Part shown: positions 22,282 through 29,100 of the stretch, in pieces
Numbering within the stretch: the first letter of the stretch is position 1
Layout of the letters: every line of letters begins with the position of its first letter
Virus record (IMG/VR): IMGVR_UViG_3300033388_001380
Span: 1 to 33,251 of that record
Strand: one strand, 5' to 3'
Length of the DNA: 33,251 bases
Source: a virus
The notes under the pieces: model-generated
Seen by the model: only the letters and a program-made list of their open reading frames with translations
What the model was told of the DNA's origin: nothing
The model's database searches: none
Translations under genes and position numbers: made by a program

Positions 22282-22289
22282 GATAAATA
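22282..22289 (+). promoter_or_regulatory. Late promoter octamer GATAAATA for the portal gene
   Basis: GATAAATA followed by C, 27 bases before the gp20 ATG at 22317, in the 66-base gap behind the tape measure. Good spacing for a short 5' leader. Confidence 0.7.
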
Positions 22290-22316
22290 CTGATAACAAT
22301 AACTAGGTAAAAACAC

Positions 22317-24038
22317 ATGGCTTGGACAAAATTCTTTAAACCTGTAAATTCAGTGCTTCCACAACAATCGTCACCGAGTGCTAATCACGGTGGCGCGACA
22401 GCACTCAACAAATTCTCTAGTTGGCTTCCTGAATTCTATCAAGGTCCTCCTAATAGGCTTATGCGTTATATGCAGTATGAGCAGATGGATCTCGACCATG
22501 AAGTGGCCGCAGCCTTAGATACTCTCGCAGATTTCTCGACAGCAATCAACGTAACAACACAAACACCGTTTGATATTAAGTACACGAAAGACGCAAGCAC
22601 ATCAGAGAAAGAAATTCTCGTTGCAGCACTACGACAGTGGTCTAATCTAAATGAATTTCAGAAGCGCGCATGGCGCTTGTTTCGTTCTACACTCATGTAC
22701 GGAGATCAGTTCCTGATTCGTGATCCAGAGACATTCAAACTTCACTGGGTCGATCCGTCAACTGTAGAGAAAGTACTAGTCAATGAGTCTGAAGGCAAAG
22801 CAATCGAAGCGTACTACATTCGCGAACTTGACTTGAATCTTCAATCATTGACAGCAACAAATACATTTAAGAAGACAGAGATGGGCTACAATGCTCAAGA
22901 TACTATCTTCCCTAACGCTCCGTACACTGGGCAAGCTAACTACAGTACAGGATCTGCATCAGGCATGATTAGTACTTCAGGTTCGCAGTACTCAAACGCA
23001 GAAGCATTCCCCGTTGACGGACAGCACGTTGTACAGCTAAGTATGACAGAAGGCATGAATAGCTCATGGCCTTTCGGTATCAGTATTCTTGAAACGATCT
23101 TCAAAGTATACAAGCAGAAAGAACTACTTGAAGATAGTATTCTAATCTATCGTGTTCACCGTGCACCAGAGCGTCGTATATTCTATATTGACGTAGGTAC
23201 GATGCCACCTAACAAAGCAGCACAGTATCTAGAGCGCATTCGCTATGAAGTACAGCAGAAGCGTATTCCATCACGAACAGGCGGTGGCGAGAGTATTACT
23301 GACTCAGCTTACAATCCAATGTCAATGCTTGAAGATTACTTCTTTGCTGCCACAGCAGATGGTCGTGGTTCTAAAGTAGAGACACTCCCAGGTGGTGATA
23401 ACTTGGGTGAGATTGATGATCTTAAATACTTCAACAACAAGATGCTACGTGGTCTTGGCGTACCTAGCAGTTATCTGCCGACAGGCCCAGACGATGGTAG
23501 TTCAGCATACAACGATGGTCGAGTAGGCACAGCATTCATTCAAGAATTCAGGTTCTCGAAAGTATGTCAACGTCATCAACGACAGATCGTACCGACACTC
23601 GATCAAGAGTTCAAGCTATTCTTGAAGCACAGAGGCTTTACGATTGATAGCAGTATCTTTGAGCTAGAGCTAGAAGAACCACAGAACTTCTCAGAGTATC
23701 GTCAAATTGAAATTGACGCAGCATACGCTAACTTGTTTGCACAGATGAAAGACGTTCCTTACATGAGTAAGCGATGGGCAATGAAGCGTTACTTAGGCTT
23801 GAATGAAACTGAAATCGCAGAGAACGAGAAGATGTGGCGTCAAGAACAAGCAGTTCCACATGCAACTGAAGACTCAGGTGCGGTAGCTGATCTACGTAGT
23901 GTAGGTGTCGGCGGTGGAGACTTCGGAGACTTCGAAGGTGAAGAAGGTGAAGAGGACATGGGCGATGAAGACATAGGTGACGGCGAGGATCTAGCTGGAG
24001 GAGAGATTGATCTTGAAGCTGGCGGAGATGAAATATAA
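22317..24038 (+). CDS. 20: Portal vertex protein gp20
   Basis: 573 residues (T4 gp20: 524). Characteristic segments: NRLMRYMQYEQMDLDHEVAA, ALDTLADFSTAIN, WRLFRSTLMYGDQFLIRDPE, HVVQLSMTEGMNSSWPFGIS, LEDSILIYRVHRAPERRIFY, IDVGTMPPNKAAQYLERIRY, and LRGLGVPSSYLPTGPDDGSS. The dodecameric portal is the DNA entry channel and nucleates prohead assembly. The last 50 residues are a glycine/acidic tail (GEEGEEDMGDEDIGDGEDL), longer than in T4. A late octamer precedes it; the next gene overlaps by TAATG. It heads the head-assembly genes. Confidence 0.95.
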   Translation: MAWTKFFKPVNSVLPQQSSPSANHGGATALNKFSSWLPEFYQGPPNRLMRYMQYEQMDLDHEVAAALDTLADFSTAINVTTQTPFDIKYTKDASTSEKEILVAALRQWSNLNEFQKRAWRLFRSTLMYGDQFLIRDPETFKLHWVDPSTVEKVLVNESEGKAIEAYYIRELDLNLQSLTATNTFKKTEMGYNAQDTIFPNAPYTGQANYSTGSASGMISTSGSQYSNAEAFPVDGQHVVQLSMTEGMNSSWPFGISILETIFKVYKQKELLEDSILIYRVHRAPERRIFYIDVGTMPPNKAAQYLERIRYEVQQKRIPSRTGGGESITDSAYNPMSMLEDYFFAATADGRGSKVETLPGGDNLGEIDDLKYFNNKMLRGLGVPSSYLPTGPDDGSSAYNDGRVGTAFIQEFRFSKVCQRHQRQIVPTLDQEFKLFLKHRGFTIDSSIFELELEEPQNFSEYRQIEIDAAYANLFAQMKDVPYMSKRWAMKRYLGLNETEIAENEKMWRQEQAVPHATEDSGAVADLRSVGVGGGDFGDFEGEEGEEDMGDEDIGDGEDLAGGEIDLEAGGDEI

Positions 24039-24334
24039 TGACACAGACATGTACAAACTCAGAAGACCAACGAGAACAACTACTTGAAGACATGAAACAA
24101 CAGATGCAAATGATTGAAGAAAATATGAAACCAACAAAACGATGGTGGCATTATCTAGGCATCAAACCAGTTAAACCGAAGTTCATGTTTGAGATCGAAG
24201 GACGACCAACATTCACAGAGCAACAACTAGCTGAACGCCGCGCATTCCTTGATGGATATTGCGCAGGGCGACAAGATGGCGACGCCGGCCCAGCTTACAA
24301 ACTATGGCGCAAAATGAGAGACTACGAAGAATGA
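24038..24334 (+). CDS. Hypothetical protein between portal and prohead core genes
   Basis: 98 residues. N-terminal helix rich in Gln/Met/Glu (REQLLEDMKQQMQMIEENMK), then a KRWWHYLGIKPVKPKFMFEI stretch and a C-terminal LAERRAFLDGYCAGRQDGDA segment. Not recognised. TAATG overlap with gp20 and ATGA overlap with the next gene suggest co-translation with the portal. Confidence 0.65.
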   Translation: MTQTCTNSEDQREQLLEDMKQQMQMIEENMKPTKRWWHYLGIKPVKPKFMFEIEGRPTFTEQQLAERRAFLDGYCAGRQDGDAGPAYKLWRKMRDYEE

Positions 24335-24627
24335 ATCAGACATACTTAAAATACGGATTAATCGGAGCACTAGTATTATATGCTCTATCAGTACTAGCAG
24401 GCTTTGCAGGCAACGTACTCATATCACTTGTTGTAATTGCAGCACTAGGTGCAGCAGTCGGCGACAAGCTTGCGAAAGTAAAATTGTGTGACGCACACAT
24501 CTACAAGAATAAAGAAGATGGCTCACTATTGTACTGTGATAGCAAGCAAGCTAGTCATGCAAACCATGACTATCTTGGCACATCAAAGGTTGACTGTGCG
24601 AACGTAAATCGTTGTAGCCTATCATAA
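24331..24627 (+). CDS. Membrane protein with cysteine-rich tail
   Basis: 98 residues from ATG 24331 (ATGA overlap; an in-frame codon at 24259 is less likely). Two hydrophobic helices (about 8-24 and 28-46) are followed by a soluble tail with Cys53, Cys69, Cys89 and Cys95 plus several His, possibly disulfide-bonded if exported. A membrane protein among head genes is unusual; it could anchor prohead assembly at the membrane, as T4 gp40 does, but that is only inference. Confidence 0.6.
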   Translation: MNQTYLKYGLIGALVLYALSVLAGFAGNVLISLVVIAALGAAVGDKLAKVKLCDAHIYKNKEDGSLLYCDSKQASHANHDYLGTSKVDCANVNRCSLS

Positions 24628-24629
24628 TA

Positions 24630-24637
24630 GATAAATA
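24630..24637 (+). promoter_or_regulatory. Late promoter octamer GATAAATA just before the 24643 gene
   Basis: GATAAATA followed by C, ending only five bases before the ATG at 24643. A transcript starting about six to seven bases downstream would begin at or next to that ATG. Confidence 0.6.
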
Positions 24638-24642
24638 CTACT

Positions 24643-24891
24643 ATGACTGACGAAATCACAGAGAGCATCGAAGAAACATATAAGCGTATCATCAACGAGA
24701 ACTACGATCCAGCAGATGATAAGATGAATCAAGCCTCTATGAGCGATACTCGGAGGCCGAGATTAACCTTGAGACATCTCAACAAACTTCGCAAAATTCA
24801 AGAACTCAAGGCGTTAGAAGCTGGCGCGCATGATGATTTTGTCAAGACCATGTATGGAACACCAGAAGAAGGCGCAGAGCCAGAATTCTAA
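24643..24891 (+). CDS. Small protein upstream of the prohead core gene
   Basis: 82 residues. The C-terminal half has PRLTLRHLNKLRKIQELKAL followed by EAGAHDDFVKTMYG, a pattern I associate with small proteins found at this place in other T4-like marine phages; the N-terminus is acidic and helical. Function unknown, perhaps head assembly. There is no ribosome-binding site before the ATG, and the late octamer ends five bases away, so a leaderless mRNA or translation from an upstream transcript is likely. Confidence 0.6.
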   Translation: MTDEITESIEETYKRIINENYDPADDKMNQASMSDTRRPRLTLRHLNKLRKIQELKALEAGAHDDFVKTMYGTPEEGAEPEF

Positions 24892-24935
24892 ACATAGTAT
24901 TTTAATCGTCGCAACGACAAGCTAAATACAAAAAA

Positions 24936-24963
24936 ACGCGCTTTTTGGCCCCTTTAAGCGCGT
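24936..24963. terminator. Palindromic hairpin in the 165-base gap before the prohead core gene
   Basis: ACGCGCTT (24936-24943) and AAGCGCGT (24956-24963) form an uninterrupted 8-bp GC-rich stem with a 12-base loop. No clean T-run follows, so termination would be weak; an RNA-processing or mRNA-stabilising hairpin is the alternative. A near-match to the late octamer (GCTAAATA) lies at 24921-24928. The rest of 24892-25056 shows only the ribosome-binding site AAAGGAG. Confidence 0.45.
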
Positions 24964-25056
24964 ATTCATCACATTCTTTTAAATATGTATTGTAACACTT
25001 ACGGGTGGCGCAATGCTGCCTTTGTGTTGCATTATCTAACATAAAAGGAGAGACAG

Positions 25057-25884
25057 ATGTCCCATCGTGAAAAACTAGAGCAAGTTCTCGAACTGCTCAT
25101 TAATGAAGAAACCGATGCCGCATCCGAACTACTACATACCGTCATTGTTGAAAAGGCTCGTACTATGTATGAAGACCTAGTAGACGAAGATTTTGGTGGC
25201 GATGAGAAGGAAGACTTTGCAGCAGATATTGAAGCTGATAAGGATGAAATCGAATCTGACGAAATTTTTGATGGTGAAGAAGGTGAGGAAGGCGAAGAAG
25301 AATTTGGCGAAGAGCCAGCAGAAGAAGAAGAAGTTGAAGACCGCTTAGAAGACGTTGAAGCACAGCTAGCAGAGCTAACAGCACAGTTTGACCAGATTGT
25401 TAATGGTGAAGAGGGTGTTGAAGGCGAAGAAGGCTTTGCAGTAGACGGCGAAGAAGAATTTGGCGGTGAAGAAGGCTTTGGTGATGTAGAGCTAGGTGGC
25501 GAAGAAGAATATGCTGAAGAAAGCATGTACGAAGAAGTCATTGACGAGCTAGACGAAGCTACTAAGCTACAGGATACTGTTGCTGACACAGGCCAAGGCC
25601 AAGAAGGTAAGTACTCAGGAACAGGCAAGAACTCTAAAATCGGTGCAACCGGCAAAGAGAGCATGTTCACAAAAGCTCCTTCGAAAGCAGATCACGGCGG
25701 CAAGCCAGTAGTAAAGAAAGGTGCTGACGAAGCTACTAAGAAAGTAGGCGAAGGCGAAGATAACACTCCTACATCAAACATTGACGTTAAGACAGGCGAG
25801 AAGAAGTCTGCTGACGTAAGTGCAAAAGATGACAAAGGAGCAAAATCACCACTAGGTAGCTCAGGCTCACCTAAGGGTAACTAA
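25057..25884 (+). CDS. Prohead core/scaffold protein, gp67/gp68-like
   Basis: 275 residues. The N-terminus (EKLEQVLELLINEETDAASE, LLHTVIVEKARTMYEDLVDE) matches small internal core proteins of T4-like phages. Residues about 45-165 are extremely acidic (DGEEGEEGEEEFGEEPAEEE type), and the last 90 are Lys/Gly/Ser-rich (KKGADEATKKVGEGEDN, SPLGSSGSPKGN). Charged core proteins assemble with gp22 inside the prohead and are cut by gp21. Longer than T4 gp67 (80) or gp68 (141), so a fusion or expanded form. AAAGGAG precedes the ATG; gp21 follows after six bases. Confidence 0.7.
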   Translation: MSHREKLEQVLELLINEETDAASELLHTVIVEKARTMYEDLVDEDFGGDEKEDFAADIEADKDEIESDEIFDGEEGEEGEEEFGEEPAEEEEVEDRLEDVEAQLAELTAQFDQIVNGEEGVEGEEGFAVDGEEEFGGEEGFGDVELGGEEEYAEESMYEEVIDELDEATKLQDTVADTGQGQEGKYSGTGKNSKIGATGKESMFTKAPSKADHGGKPVVKKGADEATKKVGEGEDNTPTSNIDVKTGEKKSADVSAKDDKGAKSPLGSSGSPKGN

Positions 25885-25889
25885 GAAGA

Positions 25890-26513
25890 ATGTCAAACAA
25901 GCTATATGAATTTATGTCGTTCGACAAAGCTCACATTGAGTTAGTCGAAGCTGCAGGTGGCAAGGACCTTTATATGAAGGGAATTTTCATCCAAGGTGAT
26001 GTAAAAAATCAGAACCAGCGCGTCTATCCTCTTACTGAAATCAATCATGCTGTTCATCAGATTAATGAGAGAATTCAAGGCGGAGAGACTGTGCTGGGCG
26101 AGCTTGACCATCCAGAAGAACTTTCTATTAACTTAGATCGTGTAAGCCATATCATTGAAGATATGTCAATGGTTGGTAAAGATGGTCATGGGAGTCTGAA
26201 AATTATCCCTACACCGACTGGACAAATTGTGAGAACATTGCTTGAAAGCGGCGCAAAACTTGGCGTTAGCTCACGTGGATCAGGTAACGTAGGTAATGAT
26301 GGAGCAGTAAGCGAATTTGAGATCATAACGGTCGATATAGTCGCGCAACCATCAGCACCAGATGCGTTTCCAAGAACGATTTATGAGAGTCTATTTAATA
26401 TGCGCGGCGGCCAAACGATGTATAACCTTGCAGCAGACGCAACACACGATAAAGTAGCAGAACGGTATCTTGCAAAAGATATTGCCAAGTTCATTAAAGA
26501 TTTAAAGATATAA
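25890..26513 (+). CDS. 21: Prohead core protease gp21
   Basis: 207 residues (T4: 212). Motifs of the T4-type prohead protease: VKNQNQRVYPLTEINHAV, GELDHPEE with the catalytic His74, and GAKLGVSSRGSG with the catalytic Ser (127/128), then FEIITVDIVAQPSAPDA. It matures the head by cutting scaffold and capsid proteins after L/I-x-E. Order core-gp21-gp22-gp23 is as in T4. Starts six bases after the core gene. Confidence 0.95.
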   Translation: MSNKLYEFMSFDKAHIELVEAAGGKDLYMKGIFIQGDVKNQNQRVYPLTEINHAVHQINERIQGGETVLGELDHPEELSINLDRVSHIIEDMSMVGKDGHGSLKIIPTPTGQIVRTLLESGAKLGVSSRGSGNVGNDGAVSEFEIITVDIVAQPSAPDAFPRTIYESLFNMRGGQTMYNLAADATHDKVAERYLAKDIAKFIKDLKI

Positions 26514-26525
26514 GGAGAACGACAC

Positions 26526-27647
26526 ATGACAAAGTTCGCAGATATCCTAGCTGAAGGCACTAACCTCTCTGAGGAAGCGCGGGATGCTATTCAGGTAGCT
26601 TGGGACACTAAGCTAGTTGAAGCAAAGGAAGAACTAACGTCTGAACTTCGTGAAGAATTCGCCCAGAAATTCGAGCATGATAAAACTATTATGATCGAGT
26701 CTATGGATAAATTTCTAAACGATAAAGTACAGACTGAGATTGTTGAATTCGCTGAGGACAAGAAAGCACTAGCAGAAGATAGAGTTAAGTACCGCGCACG
26801 ACTAGCAGAACACGTAAAAGTATTGGAGCGTTTCATCACAGAAACACTAGCTACAGAAGTAAAAGAGCTCCGTTCTGAGCGTACTGCACAAGCAGGCAAC
26901 GTACACAAACTAGAAGAATTCGTACTGAAGCAACTAGCTACAGAAGTTAAAGAATTCCACGGTGATAAAGTAGCTCTAGCAGAACAACGTGTTAAACTTG
27001 TACGCGAAGGCAAGCAAGAACTAGTAGAAACAAAGCGTAAATTTGTTACTAAGGCTGCTCAAGTAATTGAGAAGAACATTAACGAAACGCTTAAGAAAGA
27101 GATCGGTTCTTTCCGTACTGACATTAAGGCAGCACGCGAGAACGATTTTGGTCGCAGAATGTTTGATACGTTCGTCGGTGAGTTTATGACATCACACTTG
27201 AATGAGAGTGGTGAAGTACGCAAGCTGCAGGACAAGATTGCTAAGTTAAACGAGCAAGTCGAAGCATCTGAGGTCAAGAGTGCAGAACAGAAGCAACTAA
27301 CAGAGTCAGTAGAGCGCAAGCTAAGTGCAGTATCAGATCGCGTTAATCGTGATAAGAAACTGAACGAACTATTGTCTCCATTGGGCAAGAAGGAACGTGC
27401 TGTAATGGGTGAGTTGCTACAGACAGTAAAGACAGAAAAATTGGATGAAGGATTCAAGAAATATATTCCAGCAGTCCTAAACGAAGACACACGCACACCA
27501 AGCAAGAAACGCAGCACACTGAAGGAATCAGTAAGGACTGTAAAAGAAGGTAATAAGAGGGTATCTATTGCCCAAACAGAAGAGGATAAAGAAACCCTCG
27601 CAGAAATCAAGCAGATGCAACGCGCTGCTGGAATTCTAGTTAAATAA
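26526..27647 (+). CDS. 22: Major prohead scaffold protein gp22
   Basis: 373 residues (T4 gp22: 269). Almost entirely charged helix, with about four repeats of a 30-45-residue unit: MDKFLNDKVQTEIVEF, LERFITETLATEVKELR, LEEFVLKQLATEVKEFHGDK and IEKNINETLKKEIGSFR, then GRRMFDTFVGEFMTSHLNES. The scaffold shapes the prohead and is degraded by gp21. The extra length over T4 comes largely from the repeats. AAGGAG precedes the ATG; gp23 follows after 22 bases. Confidence 0.9.
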   Translation: MTKFADILAEGTNLSEEARDAIQVAWDTKLVEAKEELTSELREEFAQKFEHDKTIMIESMDKFLNDKVQTEIVEFAEDKKALAEDRVKYRARLAEHVKVLERFITETLATEVKELRSERTAQAGNVHKLEEFVLKQLATEVKEFHGDKVALAEQRVKLVREGKQELVETKRKFVTKAAQVIEKNINETLKKEIGSFRTDIKAARENDFGRRMFDTFVGEFMTSHLNESGEVRKLQDKIAKLNEQVEASEVKSAEQKQLTESVERKLSAVSDRVNRDKKLNELLSPLGKKERAVMGELLQTVKTEKLDEGFKKYIPAVLNEDTRTPSKKRSTLKESVRTVKEGNKRVSIAQTEEDKETLAEIKQMQRAAGILVK

Positions 27648-27669
27648 ACTATAAGTAAGGAGAAAGATA

Positions 27670-28842
27670 ATGGCCGATAAGCTATTTGAAAGTAAATGGG
27701 CAGCGACAAAGGAAGCACTTCTAGAAGGTCTTTCAGGTTCTCGTCGTGAATCCCTTGGCGTGGTTCTTGAGAATACACGCAAACAGCAACTTCGCGAAAC
27801 CGCTACAGCGGGTGGCACAGGTGCTGGCAACATTGCAACATTGAACAAGGTTATGCTACCTCTGATTCGTCGTGTAATGCCAACTGTTATTGCTAACGAG
27901 ATTCTAGGCGTACAGCCTATGACGGGTCCTGTGGGTCAAATCCACACGCTTCGTGTTCGTTATGCTGATTCAGCAGGCGGTGTCACAGCGGGTACAGAAG
28001 CACTTGGCCCGTTTGATCTAGCACGCGGTTACGCAGGTGATGAAGCAGTACCACCAGGCGGAGCAGCAGCGGGAACAGCAGCACTTGAAGGCGCAGCTGG
28101 TAACCGTCTATCCATCCAGATCCTCAAAGAGACAGTAGAAGCTCGCACACGTAAGCTATCTGCTCGTTGGACTTTTGAGGCAGCGCAGGATGCACAGTCA
28201 GTTCATGGAATTGATATTGAAGCAGAAATCATGCAGGCACTAGCTCAAGAGATTACTGTTGAAATTGACCAAGAGTTGATTAACAACCTACGCGCACTAG
28301 CTGGGCCGGTCGGCGCAACATACGACCAAACAGCAGTATCTGGTACAGCAACATATGTTGGTGATGAACATGCAGCACTAGCTGTACTAATCAACCAGCA
28401 AGCTAACCTAGTAGCAGCACGTACACGACGTGGCGCAGCAAACTGGGCAGTTGTATCTCCGCAGGCTCTAACGATCCTACAGAGTGCTACAACTTCTTCG
28501 TTCGCACGTACTACAGAAGGTACATTCGAAGCACCAACAAACACAAAGTTTGTAGGTACATTGAATAACAGCATGAAGGTTTACTCCGATCAGTACCAGG
28601 CTGACAACAGCCCAGTTCTAATTGGTTACAAAGGCCCAACAGAGACAGATGCAGCGGCGTTCTATTGCCCTTACATCCCTCTAATGAGTACTGGACCAGT
28701 AATGGATCCAACTACTTTCGAGCCAGTAGTAAGCTTTATGACTCGTTACGGCTACCAAGAGCTATCTAACACAGCTAACTCTCTAGGTAACGCAGCAGAC
28801 TATCTTGCACAAATCGGTATCACCGACGTAACATTCTTCTAA
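27670..28842 (+). CDS. 23: Major capsid protein gp23
   Basis: 390 residues, shorter than T4 gp23 (521) and than usual cyanophage forms. Typical segments: NKVMLPLIRRVMPTVIANEI, LGVQPMTGPVGQIHTLRVRY, LEGAAGNRLSIQILKETVEA, RKLSARWTFEAAQDAQSVHG, IDIEAEIMQALAQEITVEID, and a C-terminal SFMTRYGYQELSNTANSLGN. A gp21 cut after L-R-E (Glu43) would remove the N-terminal propeptide. Shell subunits form the head lattice. TAAGGAG precedes the start. A strong terminator lies 29 bases downstream. Confidence 0.95.
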   Translation: MADKLFESKWAATKEALLEGLSGSRRESLGVVLENTRKQQLRETATAGGTGAGNIATLNKVMLPLIRRVMPTVIANEILGVQPMTGPVGQIHTLRVRYADSAGGVTAGTEALGPFDLARGYAGDEAVPPGGAAAGTAALEGAAGNRLSIQILKETVEARTRKLSARWTFEAAQDAQSVHGIDIEAEIMQALAQEITVEIDQELINNLRALAGPVGATYDQTAVSGTATYVGDEHAALAVLINQQANLVAARTRRGAANWAVVSPQALTILQSATTSSFARTTEGTFEAPTNTKFVGTLNNSMKVYSDQYQADNSPVLIGYKGPTETDAAAFYCPYIPLMSTGPVMDPTTFEPVVSFMTRYGYQELSNTANSLGNAADYLAQIGITDVTFF

Positions 28843-28870
28843 AAAAGAATTTACAACTAAGATAAAATCG

Positions 28871-28897
28871 AAAGGGTCTTTTAGACCCTTTCTTTTT
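28871..28897 (+). terminator. Rho-independent terminator behind gp23
   Basis: AAAGGGTCT (28871-28879), loop TTT, AGACCCTTT (28883-28891), then CTTTTT. A perfect 9-bp stem and T-run, closing the head operon. The best terminator in the window. Confidence 0.9.
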
Positions 28898-28925
28898 GCC
28901 TGTGTGGAAAGTTTTCCGATTTAAT

Positions 28926-28933
28926 GATAAATA
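28926..28933 (+). promoter_or_regulatory. Late promoter octamer GATAAATA for the fibre block
   Basis: GATAAATA, 26 bases before the small gene at 28959 and after the gp23 terminator. Sole late octamer in front of the fibre-like genes. Confidence 0.65.
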
Positions 28934-28958
28934 CATGCATAACAGCAACAGGTGACAC

Positions 28959-29060
28959 ATGACTAATCAAGAAAAACTAGACGCATTTCAAGCTAAAATA
29001 GATAATTTTATCAATAGTAATCATTCTGGTGATAGACGCGGCGCCGCAGTTGAACACTGA
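28959..29060 (+). CDS. Hypothetical 33-residue protein
   Basis: MTNQEKLDAFQAKIDNFINS followed by NHSGDRRGAAVEH. Starts after AACAGGTGACAC (GGTGA as weak ribosome-binding site), 26 bases behind the late octamer. Too short to assign; it may be a leader or a small helical structural protein. The remaining 29061-29100 contains only the ribosome-binding region of the next gene. Confidence 0.35.
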   Translation: MTNQEKLDAFQAKIDNFINSNHSGDRRGAAVEH

Positions 29061-29100
29061 GTTTGGTGCTAGATTAACTGCCATAAACGAGAGATAATAA

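Noticed and set aside
25032-25670. Ser/Pro-rich open frame on the - strand opposite the prohead core gene
   Set aside because: Direct result of the GAA/GAG-rich acidic repeats on the + strand (reverse complement TTC/CTC).
27059-27778. Open frame of 239 codons on the - strand across the gp22-gp23 junction
   Set aside because: Lies opposite two certain genes and across their junction; no supporting signals.
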